Program-made: the position numbers and the translations under genes | Part shown: piece by piece, positions 43,865 to 52,540 of the stretch | Layout of the letters: every line of letters begins with the position of its first letter | Position numbering within the stretch: position 1 is the stretch's first letter | From: Streptomyces sp. NBC_01549 | GTDB lineage: Bacteria; Actinomycetota; Actinomycetes; Streptomycetales; Streptomycetaceae | Assembly: GCF_026339955.1 (NCBI RefSeq) | Contig: NZ_JAPEPW010000002.1 | Location: forward strand, 310,001-374,000 | Length of the DNA: 64,000 nucleotides | Reading direction: 5' to 3' | The notes under the pieces: generated by a model | The model's input: only the letters and a program-made list of their open reading frames with translations | The model's database searches: none | What the model was told of the DNA's origin: nothing

Positions 43865-44848
43865 ATGGAACACCGTGCACTGGGCGGCCAGGGTCTGACC
43901 GTCGGAGCCCAAGGCCTCGGCTGCATGGGTATGAGCGCCTTCTACGGCGCCACCGATGAGACCGAGTCGCTGGCCACCATCGACCGCGCGCTGGAACTCG
44001 GCGTCACCCTGCTGGACACCGCCGAGAGCTACGGCCCGTTCGTCAATGAGCGGCTTCTCGGCAAGGCACTGGCAGGGCGCCGGGAGGCCGCCGTGGTCGC
44101 CACGAAGACCGGCATCGAGATCAGCGACGACGGCCAGATGGTCGATCTCAACGGCCGGCCCGAGTATGTCCGCCGGGCCCTCGAACGCTCGCTGCGGCAC
44201 CTCGGCACCGACCACGTCGACCTGTACTACCTGCACCGCATCGACCCCAAGGTGCCCATCGAGGAAACCGTCGGCGCGATGGCCGAACTGGTCGCCGAGG
44301 GCAAGATCCGCCACATCGGCCTGTGCCAGGCATCCGCACAGACCATCCGGCGCGCACACGCCGTCCACCCGCTCACCGCAGTCCAGACCGAGTACTCGCT
44401 CTTCGAGCGCGGTATCGAACAGGACGGGGTGCGCGACACGCTGCGGGAGCTGGGCATCGGCCTGGTCGCCTACTCCCCGCTGGGGCGCGGCTTCCTGTCC
44501 GGCGCGATCACCAGCCCCGACGACTTCGCCGAGGACGACCGGCGCCGTACCGACCCCCGGTTCCAGGGCGAGAGCTTCGACCGCAACCTGGACGTCGCCC
44601 GCGAGGTCCGCCGCATCGCGTCCGCCAAGAACGTCACACCCTCCCAGCTGGCGCTCGCCTGGGTCCTGCACCAAGGCGCCGTCGCCATCCCCGGCACCAA
44701 GCGCCGTCGTTACCTCGAGGAGAACGTCGCCGCGACCGAGGTGACCCTGACCGGCGACGACATCGCCGCGATCGAGGCGGTCGCACCGCACGGCGTGGTC
44801 ACCGGCGACCGCTACGCACCCGAGTTGATGGGAACGCTCAACGGCTGA
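43865..44848 (+). CDS. Aldo/keto reductase
   Basis: 327 residues from ATG 43865. NADPH-dependent TIM-barrel reductase of the YajO/AKR13-like group: LGCMGMSAFYG, catalytic Asp-Tyr in LLDTAESYGPFVNERLLGKA, Lys in VATKTG, His in YYLHRIDPKVP, and NADP-site IPGTKRRRYLEENV. Likely reduces small aldehydes or ketones. It is under a strong TetR-controlled promoter and followed by MBL-hydrolase and SDR genes, suggesting an inducible detoxification unit. Confidence 0.93.
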   Translation: MEHRALGGQGLTVGAQGLGCMGMSAFYGATDETESLATIDRALELGVTLLDTAESYGPFVNERLLGKALAGRREAAVVATKTGIEISDDGQMVDLNGRPEYVRRALERSLRHLGTDHVDLYYLHRIDPKVPIEETVGAMAELVAEGKIRHIGLCQASAQTIRRAHAVHPLTAVQTEYSLFERGIEQDGVRDTLRELGIGLVAYSPLGRGFLSGAITSPDDFAEDDRRRTDPRFQGESFDRNLDVAREVRRIASAKNVTPSQLALAWVLHQGAVAIPGTKRRRYLEENVAATEVTLTGDDIAAIEAVAPHGVVTGDRYAPELMGTLNG

Positions 44849-44937
44849 CAGCCGACCGGCGCCTCACAAGATCCCATCGCGGGGCCGAACCCCGTACCCC
44901 CACAGTCCCAAGCCCTCCACATCCCGAAGGCTCCCCC

Positions 44938-45825
44938 ATGCCCCAGCCTGCCGCACGGTCCCAGATCACCATCGGCGACACGACGATCACCTCTCTCCCC
45001 GACGGTTTCGGCGCGCACAACCCAGACGTCCTGTTCCCCGGCGTGGACTGGACGACGCGACCCGGCTTCCTCGAAGACGGGCAGCTCATCCTCTCGTTCG
45101 GATCCTTCTTGATTCGCGCCGGGGGCCGGCGGATCCTCGTGGATCTGGCCGTAGGGAAGATCGACGTGGACGTGCCCGGCGTCGCTCAGCTCAAGGGCGG
45201 TTCGCTTCTGCGGAACCTCGCCGAGGAAGGACTGTCCGCCGACGACATCGACACGGTGGTGTACACCCACCTGCACCTCGACCATGTCGGCTGGACGAGC
45301 GATGTCGCGCCGCTCCCGAACACGCCCGCGACGAACTCCCCCACGGGCCTCACCTTCGCCCGGGCGCGCCACCTCATGTCGGAAGACGAGTGGCAGTACT
45401 GGTCGACGAGGGCGGCGGCCATGGGCGGACCGGACGCCGAGGCGGTGCTCAAGCCGCTCGACGGCGTCGTCGAGTTCGTCAGGAGCGGTGACAGCATCGC
45501 TCCCGGGGTGACCGTCGAGGCCACACGCGGTCATACCCCCGGACACCTGGCGATCGTCGTGCGGGACCCGTCGGGCGGCAGCACCGAATCGGTGTGCATC
45601 GTGGAAGACATCCTTCACTCCCCGGCTCAGGTCGGCGACCCCGATCTGGTGTTCTCCTCCGACGCCGCTCCGGACCAGGCCCGAGCGGTGCGCGACGACG
45701 TACTCCAGCGGCCGGACACCGTGATCGCCGCCGGGCACTTCACCGACGACGTGTTCGGCCGTGTCACATCGGTGGGCGACGCTCACGCCTGGGCTCCCGT
45801 CGGCGGCCCGCCGTCTTCCCGGTAA
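44938..45825 (+). CDS. MBL-fold metallo-hydrolase
   Basis: 295 residues from ATG 44938. Metal motif YTHLHLDHVGW near residue 108, then TRGHTPGHLAIVV and AAGHFTDDVFGRV, the layout of AttM/lactonase-like and related MBL hydrolases. The substrate is unknown. 89 bases after the aldo/keto reductase, so probably the same transcript. Confidence 0.9.
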   Translation: MPQPAARSQITIGDTTITSLPDGFGAHNPDVLFPGVDWTTRPGFLEDGQLILSFGSFLIRAGGRRILVDLAVGKIDVDVPGVAQLKGGSLLRNLAEEGLSADDIDTVVYTHLHLDHVGWTSDVAPLPNTPATNSPTGLTFARARHLMSEDEWQYWSTRAAAMGGPDAEAVLKPLDGVVEFVRSGDSIAPGVTVEATRGHTPGHLAIVVRDPSGGSTESVCIVEDILHSPAQVGDPDLVFSSDAAPDQARAVRDDVLQRPDTVIAAGHFTDDVFGRVTSVGDAHAWAPVGGPPSSR

Positions 45826-45972
45826 CCCCACCGGACCTGCCGTCCCAGGTGCGGCCCGGCCGCCCCTGCGACCAACCCCCATCGCCGAGGCGCCGCAACG
45901 CTATCGGCAAGTGCGCCGAACACGTTGCGGCCCTCGCATGTCCCAAGTCGCTCACATCAGGAGAGTCACCTC

Positions 45973-46952
45973 ATGTCCGTATCTCAGATACCCCACACGT
46001 TCGGGGCGAGCACCACCGCCGCCGAGATCATTGACGGCGTCGACCTGCACGGCCGCCGGGCCGTGGTGACCGGAGCCAGTTCCGGAATCGGGGTGGAGAC
46101 GGCGCGGGCGCTCGCCGCAGCGGGCGCCGATGTCACCCTGGCCGTACGGAACACCGACGCGGGAGACCGTGTGGCCGCGCGCCTGGAGGAAGAACTGCCG
46201 CCCAAGTCAGGAAAGTTGACCGTGGGACGGCTCGACCTGGCCGACCGGTCGACGGTCGAGACGTTCGTCGCCGACTGGACGGGCCCGTTGCACATCCTGG
46301 TCAACAACGCCGGAGTGATGGCCCCGCCGGAACTCACCCGCACACCTGACGGCCGGGAAACGCAGTTCGGCGTCAACCACCTCGGTCACTTCGCCCTCGC
46401 CACCGGCCTTTCCACCCGGCACTCGCGGCGGCGGACGGCGCACGGATCGTCTCGGTCGCCTCGATCGGTCACCTCTTCTCACCGGTCGTCTTCGACGACC
46501 TGGACTACCGCTTCCGCCCCTACGACCCCTGGACCTCCTACGGTCAGTCGAAGACCGCCAACGTCCTGTTCGCCGTCGGCGCCGCCGAGCGATGGGCCGA
46601 CGACGGCATCACCGCCAACGCGCTGATGCCGGGCAACATCGCCGACACGTCCCTGGCCCGGCACATGGACATGCAGCAGGTGGCCGACTTCATCGCCTCG
46701 GGCGAACTCGCGCTGCCACCGCAGAAGACCGTGCAGCAGGGCGCCGCGACCTCCGTGCTGTTGGCGGCCTCACCGACGGTGGACGGCATCACCGGCCGTT
46801 ACTTCGAGGACTGCGCACAGGCCGAACCGGTCACCGAACGAGCCGGTGCCGTCGCCGGCGTCGCGCCGTACGCCCTGGACCGGGAGAACGCGGACCGGCT
46901 GTGGGCCGTATCCGAGTCTCTCGTCCGCAGGAGCCCTACGCTGCCGGCATGA
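45973..46952 (+). pseudogene. Short-chain dehydrogenase (retinol-dehydrogenase-like), frameshifted
   Basis: ATG 45973 (AGGAG upstream). The first frame has the NAD(P) motif TGASSGIG and VNNAGVM, and runs to HLGHFALATGL; at 46408-46413 the frame is lost, and the next frame reads HPALAAADGARIVSVASIGH, the catalytic YGQSK, then PGNIADTSL to the end at 46952. The region CCTTTCCACCC where the intact paralogue at 63035 has the equivalent of G-L-H-x-A-L suggests two extra bases or one lost. Restored length about 326 residues. The protein would be inactive unless the break is a sequence error. Confidence 0.85.
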
Positions 46953-47140
46953 CCTCGCGACACGAACAGTGGGCCCGGCTGCGGCGTCAGCTGTGGCGGC
47001 CGCCGCGCGCCCATGGCGAGCAGCCGCGCGAGCGGGTGGTCGGCCCGCTCGAATTGTTCTACGACCTGGTCGTGCTCGTCGCGCAGGCCGCCCACCACTT
47101 GGCCGGGGCAGCTGACCTGGCGCGGGCTGGGCGAGTTCCC
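46949..47140 (+). pseudogene. Truncated LtrA-like membrane protein
   Basis: ATG 46949 overlaps the SDR stop (ATGA) and encodes MTSRHEQWARLRRQLWRPPR and the conserved PLELFYDLVVLVAQAAHHLAG, the first membrane segment of low-temperature-requirement-A-like proteins (usual F-F-D-L-V-F-V). The frame shifts at about 47104 (QLTWRGLGEF continues one frame over) and similarity stops near 47140, where the galactonate operon side begins. Confidence 0.6.
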
Positions 47141-47219
47141 AGAGCGCCTTGCCCCGCGCGTCGCGAGCCGTCGCGGCAGAGGCTCTCGGCATGTGTCGTG
47201 TACACCCGATCCGGAGGAA

Positions 47220-48197
47220 TCAGTCGATCACGGCGGCCCGCCAGGTCTCCTCGTCGGCGTCCAGGAGTGCCGTGACGAGGGCGGGGTCCGGCAGCGGGCC
47301 GTGGTCGGCGGCGACCCTCAGGGCCGAGGCCGCGGTCAGATGGCCCAGTCGCAGGGCGCGGTCCACGGGCAGTTGCCGCAGCAGGCCGCTGAGGAATCCG
47401 GCGGCGAAGGCGTCGCCGGCGCCGACCGGTTCGGCGACGCGCACGGTCAGGGCGGGCACGCTGTGGGCGGCGTCCCCCACGAAGGCGGTGGCAGCGCGGT
47501 CACCGTCCTTCACGACGAGGACGCGCGGGCCGGACAGGAGGTCGCGGACCCGTTCGGCGTCGGTGATCCCGTCCCCCCACAGCGCCTGGGCCTCGTCGAG
47601 GCCGACGAGGACGATGTCGGCCCGGTCCGCGAACTGGCGCAGCACATCGGCGGCGGAGCGGCCTGCCCACAGGGCGGGGCGGTGGTTGACGTCGAAGCTG
47701 ACGGGCCACGGGCGGTCGGGGCGCAGCGCGTGTGCGACAAGGGCGCGGCAGCCGGGCGACAGGGCGGGGGTGATGCCGCTGAGGTGGACGAGCGCGGCGC
47801 CCGCCACCGCGGGGTCGTCGAGCACGTCGGGGGCGAGGGCCGAGGCGGCGGATCCGGTGCGGTGGTAGTGGACGCGGGTGCCGTGCGCGCCTGGGTCCTT
47901 GAGCAGCAGTCCGGTGGGCCGCTCGGGGTCGGTGCGGACGCCGCTGATGTCGACGCCGCCCGCGGCGATCCGGGCGCGGACGCGGCGGCCGAAGGGGTCG
48001 TCGCCGACCGCGGAGACCCAGCGGGCGGGGATGCCGTGGTCGGCGAGGTACAGGGCGACGTTCGACTCGGCGCCCGCGATGTCGACGCGCAGCAGGTCGG
48101 CGCCGTCCAGCGGGCCGAGGGGGTCGGGTGCGAGGGCGGCCATGGTCTCGCCGACGCAGACCACGGGGCCGGGGCGCAGTGGCCGGTGGGTGCTCAT
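47220..48197 (-). CDS. PfkB-family sugar kinase, probable 2-dehydro-3-deoxygalactonokinase
   Basis: 325 residues from ATG 48197 (AGGAAG upstream). Ribokinase/PfkB signatures: GAESNVALYLADHGI (signature 1) and the catalytic EPVGAGDAFAAGFLSGLL (signature 2, base Asp in GAGDAF). Closest in style to 2-keto-3-deoxygluconate kinases. In this operon it would phosphorylate KDGal from the dehydratase to KDPGal for the aldolase. Last gene of the operon. Confidence 0.9.
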   Translation of the reverse strand: MSTHRPLRPGPVVCVGETMAALAPDPLGPLDGADLLRVDIAGAESNVALYLADHGIPARWVSAVGDDPFGRRVRARIAAGGVDISGVRTDPERPTGLLLKDPGAHGTRVHYHRTGSAASALAPDVLDDPAVAGAALVHLSGITPALSPGCRALVAHALRPDRPWPVSFDVNHRPALWAGRSAADVLRQFADRADIVLVGLDEAQALWGDGITDAERVRDLLSGPRVLVVKDGDRAATAFVGDAAHSVPALTVRVAEPVGAGDAFAAGFLSGLLRQLPVDRALRLGHLTAASALRVAADHGPLPDPALVTALLDADEETWRAAVID

Positions 48198-48207
48198 GGT
48201 GGGCTTC

Positions 48208-49113
48208 CTAGGGTGTGTCGGCGCGGTCCGTGGGGGCCGGAACGGAGGGGACCGCAGGGCGGTACGGGGCGGCGGGGGCGCCGGGGACGTCCACCCGTAC
48301 CGCGAAGACGGCGCCGTCGAGGGGTCCCGGGGCGGCCAGGCCGATCCGCGCGCTGGTGACGAGGAGCGTGCGGCCGTCGGGACCGCCGAGGCAGAGTCCC
48401 GCGGGCTGCCCGGCGGGCAGATCGACGATCCGGTCGAGGCTGCCGTCGGGGCGGTAGCGGTGGACCTGCCCGGTGCCCCAGACGGCGGTCCACAGGCAGC
48501 CCTCGATGTCGGTGGTCATGCCGTCGGGGCTGCCGGAGCCGAGGGTGACGAAGGTTTCGGGGGTGCCCGGGTCGCCGCTCACGGGGTCGACCGGGTAGCG
48601 GCGGATGATGCCCCGGGCGCTGTCGGCGAGGTACATGATGGTGCCGTCGGCACTGAAGGCCGGGCCGTTGGGAATCGTGACGTCCCGCAGGACGCGGGTG
48701 ACGCGGCCGTCGTGGTCCAGGCGGTAGAGGGAGCCCGCGTCTTCGGTGGCCTCGTACGCCATGCTGCCCGCCCAGAAGCGGCCGTGCGGGTCGGCGACGC
48801 CGTCGTTCATCCGCATCGACACGGGTGCGCCCTCCTCGGGGCGCGCGATCCAGTCGACGCGGCCCGCGGGGTCGATACGGCAGATGCCGGCGCCCGCCGC
48901 CGCGATCCAGTGGCCGGGGCGCCCTTCCACCGGTGCCACGACGCCCAGTGGGCAGGGCAGCTGGATGATCGGGGCGAGCGGTGTGTCGGGCCCGTCGGGC
49001 GCGGCGAGCAGTCGGCCGGTGAGGATGTCGGTCAGCACGGCGCGGCCGTCCGTCCAGCGGATGCCCTCGCCCAGTTCGAGGCGGTCGCTCCCGAGGACCG
49101 CGGGGGCGGTCAT
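48208..49113 (-). CDS. SMP-30/gluconolactonase-family lactonase
   Basis: 301 residues from ATG 49113, overlapping the aldolase stop by four bases. Six-bladed beta-propeller with the metal-binding Glu in LELGEGIRWTDG, and the SMP-30 motifs RMNDGVADPHGRFWAG, IPNGPAFSADGTIMYLADS and GSPDGMTTDIEGCLWTAVW. It would open galactono-lactone made by the dehydrogenase to galactonate. Confidence 0.92.
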   Translation of the reverse strand: MTAPAVLGSDRLELGEGIRWTDGRAVLTDILTGRLLAAPDGPDTPLAPIIQLPCPLGVVAPVEGRPGHWIAAAGAGICRIDPAGRVDWIARPEEGAPVSMRMNDGVADPHGRFWAGSMAYEATEDAGSLYRLDHDGRVTRVLRDVTIPNGPAFSADGTIMYLADSARGIIRRYPVDPVSGDPGTPETFVTLGSGSPDGMTTDIEGCLWTAVWGTGQVHRYRPDGSLDRIVDLPAGQPAGLCLGGPDGRTLLVTSARIGLAAPGPLDGAVFAVRVDVPGAPAAPYRPAVPSVPAPTDRADTP

Positions 49114-49745
49114 GGGCGGGCCTGCGGGCGGACGACTTCCAGGAAGGCGCGGGCACGTTCGCGCAGGGCGGTGAGGTCGCCGCCCTCGGCGGCGTCGCCG
49201 ATCAGGGGCGATCCGACGCCGACGGCTGCGGCTCCCTCGCGCAGGTAGACGTCGGCCGCCGCCGCGTCCACTCCCCCGACAGGTACGAAGGGCAGGTCCG
49301 GGAAGGGGCCGCGCAGGTCCCGCAGATACCTGGGGCCCCCGGCGCTGCCCGCCGGGAAGAGCTTGAGAGCGTCGGCGCCGAGCCGCCGTGCCTGGAGGAT
49401 GTCGGTGGGGGTCATCACTCCGGCGAGCACGGGGAGTCCGAGTTCCCGCCCGGTGGCGATGCCGTCGCTGACCGCCGGGGTGACAAGGAAGGCCGCGCCG
49501 GCCTTCTGGGCGGCCCTGGCGTCGTCGGAGCTGAGCACGGTTCCGGCGCCGAGCGTCGCGTCGGGGCCGAGCGCGGCATGGGCCCGCGCGATGACGTCGA
49601 GCGCGTCGCGCCCGGAGAGGGAGACCTCGATGAGGGTGACGCCCTCCTCGACGAGGGTGAGCACAGTGGTCAGCGCGGCGTCCGGGTCGCTGCCGCGGAC
49701 GATGGCGAGCAGTCGGTGGGCACGCAGCGCGGCGAGCAGGTTCAT
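49110..49745 (-). CDS. 2-dehydro-3-deoxy-6-phosphogalactonate aldolase (KDPG/KDPGal aldolase family)
   Basis: 211 residues. Class I aldolase: catalytic Glu in TLIEVSLSGRDAL, Schiff-base Lys in ADALKLFPAGSAGG, and FVPVGGVDAAAADVYLREGA, VGVGSPLIG at the phosphate site. Splits KDPGal to pyruvate and glyceraldehyde-3-phosphate. RBS AGAAGGGATG. DgoA- versus Eda-type specificity cannot be read directly; operon context favours the galactose epimer. Confidence 0.92.
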   Translation of the reverse strand: MNLLAALRAHRLLAIVRGSDPDAALTTVLTLVEEGVTLIEVSLSGRDALDVIARAHAALGPDATLGAGTVLSSDDARAAQKAGAAFLVTPAVSDGIATGRELGLPVLAGVMTPTDILQARRLGADALKLFPAGSAGGPRYLRDLRGPFPDLPFVPVGGVDAAAADVYLREGAAAVGVGSPLIGDAAEGGDLTALRERARAFLEVVRPQARP

Positions 49746-49796
49746 CCGACATCCCTTCTGGTGATGGAGGTTCAGGTGCGGCCTGGTGACGGGGGT

Positions 49797-50594
49797 TCAG
49801 ACGCGGCGGGTCGCGGTGACGGTGAGCCGCCAGGCGACCTCGCCGGTCGGTGGCACGACCGCGGTGTCGCCGTCGTCCCCCGCGGCGCGGTCGAAGACGC
49901 GGCCGAGCATCGGCTCGACGCCGATCGAGCGGTACGGCGCTCCCTGGGGGAAGCCGCCGAGGTTGCGCCAGAGGGCGACCGCGACCGGCTGTCCGTCGGT
50001 CTCGACGGACAGGTGCAGTGTGTCGGCGCCGTCGTGCACGGACACCTGGGAGGTGAGGACGACCGCTCCGACAGCGCTCCCGTCGTCCGGGCCGAGCAGG
50101 TCCAGCGGTACGCCGTCGACGCTGGGCCAGGTGCCGGTGACCCAGCGGTCGCCCTCGTCCGGGTAGAGCCGGGTCACCGCCGGTCCGGAGATGCCGATCC
50201 GGGCGGCCGGGGAGAGGTCCAGCAGGGCGTGGGCGGCCCATACGAAGTGGTACCCGGGCACGGCGGAGAGCGTGTAGTCGGCGACGACCACGTCCCCTCG
50301 CTCGCCGATGCGCCGGGTCAGGCGGAAGTCGGGGCACTCCGCGACGTCCTCCTCGCCCTCCCTGTGCCAGGCCCGCGACCAGGTGTCCCCGTGGTCGGGC
50401 AGCCCGCGCACGGTGGGCACGCACTCCTCCAGTCCGCCGGCGTCGGCGAAGGGGTCACCGGGCCGGACCGTGCGGCGGCGGGGCTCGTCGCGGTGCCACA
50501 GCCACTCGCGGCCGCCCGCGGTCAGCGAGGTCCAGCGTCCGCCGTGGTCCGGGTCGGTGGCGACGCGGACGGGCAGGCGCGTGACGCTCACCAT
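49797..50594 (-). CDS. Aldose 1-epimerase (mutarotase)-like protein
   Basis: 265 residues; the start overlaps the dehydratase stop by seven bases. Beta-sandwich galactose-mutarotase-like fold: GGRWTSLTAGGREWLW, GGLEECVPTVRGLPDHGDTW, YHFVWAAHALLDL, and the C-terminal acid EPMLGRVFD. It may convert alpha- and beta-anomers of galactose released by the alpha-galactosidases. Confidence 0.85.
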   Translation of the reverse strand: MVSVTRLPVRVATDPDHGGRWTSLTAGGREWLWHRDEPRRRTVRPGDPFADAGGLEECVPTVRGLPDHGDTWSRAWHREGEEDVAECPDFRLTRRIGERGDVVVADYTLSAVPGYHFVWAAHALLDLSPAARIGISGPAVTRLYPDEGDRWVTGTWPSVDGVPLDLLGPDDGSAVGAVVLTSQVSVHDGADTLHLSVETDGQPVAVALWRNLGGFPQGAPYRSIGVEPMLGRVFDRAAGDDGDTAVVPPTGEVAWRLTVTATRRV

Positions 50595-51733
50595 TCGGCG
50601 AAGGAGCCGTCGGCGTGCCGCCAGACGGGGTTGCGCCAGGCGTGGCCTGACCGGTCGGCGGCGCGGACCGCGTCCTCGTCGACGGCGACGCCGAGTCCGG
50701 GCAGAGTGGTGCGGTGCGCCTGACCGTCGACGAAGCGGAAGGGCTCGGTGTCGACCAGGTAGGACAGCAGGTCGGCGTCCTTGTTGTAGTGGATGCCGCG
50801 GCTCTGCTCCTGGATCAGGAAGTTGGGCGTGGCGAAGGCGACCTGGAGGCTGGCGGCCAGCGCGATGGGACCGAGCGGGCAGTGCGGCGCGAGGTGGGCC
50901 CCGAAGGTCTCGGCGAGCGAGGCGATCCGGGTGACCTCCGATATCCCGCCGGCGTGCGACAGGTCCGGCTGGGCCACGGCGATGCCCGCGGTCAGCGCCG
51001 GGAGGAAGTCGGCCCGCCCGTAGAGCCGTTCGCCGGTGGCCAGCGGCACGGACGAGGCGGCGACCAGTCCGGGCAGCAGATGTGCCTGCTCGGGCAGAAC
51101 GGGTTCCTCGACGAACAGCGGGTGCAGCGGGGCTATCTCGTGGAGCACGCGCCGCGCGTTGGCGGCGCTGAAACGGCCGTGGAAGTCCACGGCGACGTCA
51201 TGGTGCGGGCCCAGGGCCTCGCGCGCGGCGGCCACGCGCTCGACGACGGCGGCCGTCTCGGCGGGACTGCCGATCGGCGGGGTGCGCCCGGCGGCGTTCA
51301 TCTTGACGGCGGTGAAGCCGGCCTCCATCTGGGCGGTGACCGCCTCCTTGAGGCCCTCGGGTTCATCGCCGCCGACCCAGGCGTATACCCGGACGGTGTC
51401 GCGCACCGGGCCGCCGAGCAGGGTGTGCACCGGCACACCGAGGGCGCGGCCGGCGATGTCCCACAGGGCCTGGTCGATACCGGCGACAGCGCTGGAGAGG
51501 ACCGGGCCGCCCCGGTAGAAGCCACCCTTGCTCAGCACCTGCCAGTGGTCCTGGATGCGCAGCGGGTCCTGGCCCACCAGGTACTCCGCCAGCACCTCCA
51601 CGGCTGACCGGACCACCTCGGCCCGGCCCTCCACCACCGGCTCGCCCCAGCCGACGACGCCGTCGTCGGTCTCGATGCGGCAGAAGAGCCAACGGGGCGG
51701 GACGAGGAAAGTCTCGACGCGCGCGATCTTCAC
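50588..51733 (-). CDS. dgoD: D-galactonate dehydratase (enolase superfamily)
   Basis: 381 residues from GTG 51733 (GTGA overlap with the GntR stop). Mandelate-racemase/muconate-lactonising layout: N-terminal capping domain (MKIARVETFLVPPRWLFCRI), barrel with Lys in TAVKMNAAG, metal ligands VDFHGRFS, VEEPVLPEQ, ATGERLYGR, and the second base in HLAPHCPLGPIALAASL. The DFHG and HCPLGP motifs are those of galactonate dehydratase. Dehydrates D-galactonate to 2-dehydro-3-deoxygalactonate. Confidence 0.92.
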   Translation of the reverse strand: MKIARVETFLVPPRWLFCRIETDDGVVGWGEPVVEGRAEVVRSAVEVLAEYLVGQDPLRIQDHWQVLSKGGFYRGGPVLSSAVAGIDQALWDIAGRALGVPVHTLLGGPVRDTVRVYAWVGGDEPEGLKEAVTAQMEAGFTAVKMNAAGRTPPIGSPAETAAVVERVAAAREALGPHHDVAVDFHGRFSAANARRVLHEIAPLHPLFVEEPVLPEQAHLLPGLVAASSVPLATGERLYGRADFLPALTAGIAVAQPDLSHAGGISEVTRIASLAETFGAHLAPHCPLGPIALAASLQVAFATPNFLIQEQSRGIHYNKDADLLSYLVDTEPFRFVDGQAHRTTLPGLGVAVDEDAVRAADRSGHAWRNPVWRHADGSFAEW

Positions 51734-52491
51734 TGTGACTGGCCGTCCTTCTCATCGGCGGAGGTGTTCGCGCCCTCGGGGGCGGACGTTCCGCTGAGCT
51801 TGTCGAGGTCGCGGGTCGCCTGGTCGAGCAGGGCGCGCATGGCGTGTTCCGCGGCGTCCGGGTCCTGGTCGCGCACGGCGTCGAGGACGGCTCGGTGGCT
51901 GGGGACCGGGTCCTCGCTGTGGGGGGCGCTGTGCACGAGCTGGTCGCGCTGGGCCAGGCCCGACTCGATGACCATCTCCATGCGTTCCAGCAGTTCGTTG
52001 TGGGTGGCCGCGAGCAGCGCCCGGTGGAAGGCGAGGTCGGACTCGACGGCGTCGCTCGCGCCGCCCTCCTGACCCATCGCGGTCAGTGCCTTCTCCAAGG
52101 CCTCGAGGTCGGCGTCGGTGCGGCGGACCGCGGCCAGCCGTACGGCGGCGGGTTCGATGATGCCGCGGACCTCGCCGAGGTTGCGGAGCAGCGCGAGGTC
52201 GGTGCCGGTGCCGGTGCTCTCGGAGAACTGCCAGCGCAGTACGTCGGCGTCGAGCAGGTTCCAGTCGGAGCGGGGCCGGACGAATGTGCCGCGTTTCTGC
52301 CGGGCGTCGACCATGCCCTTGGCCGCGAGCACCTTGAGCGATTCACGCAGGGCCGTCAGGCTGACGTCCAGTTCGCTCTGCAGGGCCGCCATGTCGAGCG
52401 TCGCTCCCTCGGGGATCTCGCCGCTGAGCACCCGGCGGGCGAGGGTCTCCACGGTCTGGCCGTGCACTCCGCGGCGCGCGTATGGCGTCAT
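51730..52491 (-). CDS. FadR/GntR-family regulator, probable DgoR-like repressor
   Basis: 253 residues from ATG 52491. N-terminal winged helix (about 10-75: VETLARRVLSGEIPEGATLD, LQSELDVSLTALRESLKVLA) and an FCD domain (about 90-225) with LAFHRALLAATHN and SHRAVLDAVRDQD metal-ligand motifs. It lies inside the operon, which is usual for DgoR-like local repressors. Candidate operators are the AT-rich dyads at 58685-58699 and 61081-61095. Confidence 0.92.
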   Translation of the reverse strand: MTPYARRGVHGQTVETLARRVLSGEIPEGATLDMAALQSELDVSLTALRESLKVLAAKGMVDARQKRGTFVRPRSDWNLLDADVLRWQFSESTGTGTDLALLRNLGEVRGIIEPAAVRLAAVRRTDADLEALEKALTAMGQEGGASDAVESDLAFHRALLAATHNELLERMEMVIESGLAQRDQLVHSAPHSEDPVPSHRAVLDAVRDQDPDAAEHAMRALLDQATRDLDKLSGTSAPEGANTSADEKDGQSQ

Positions 52492-52540
52492 GTGTTTGCC
52501 TTTCTTGCTGGTCGGTCGGTGGGTGGAGCGGTCGGTCGCG

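Noticed and set aside
49114..50424. Long open frame continuous with the SMP-30 gene
   Set aside because: It is a shadow of the aldolase and mutarotase genes in another frame; the lactonase starts at ATG 49113.
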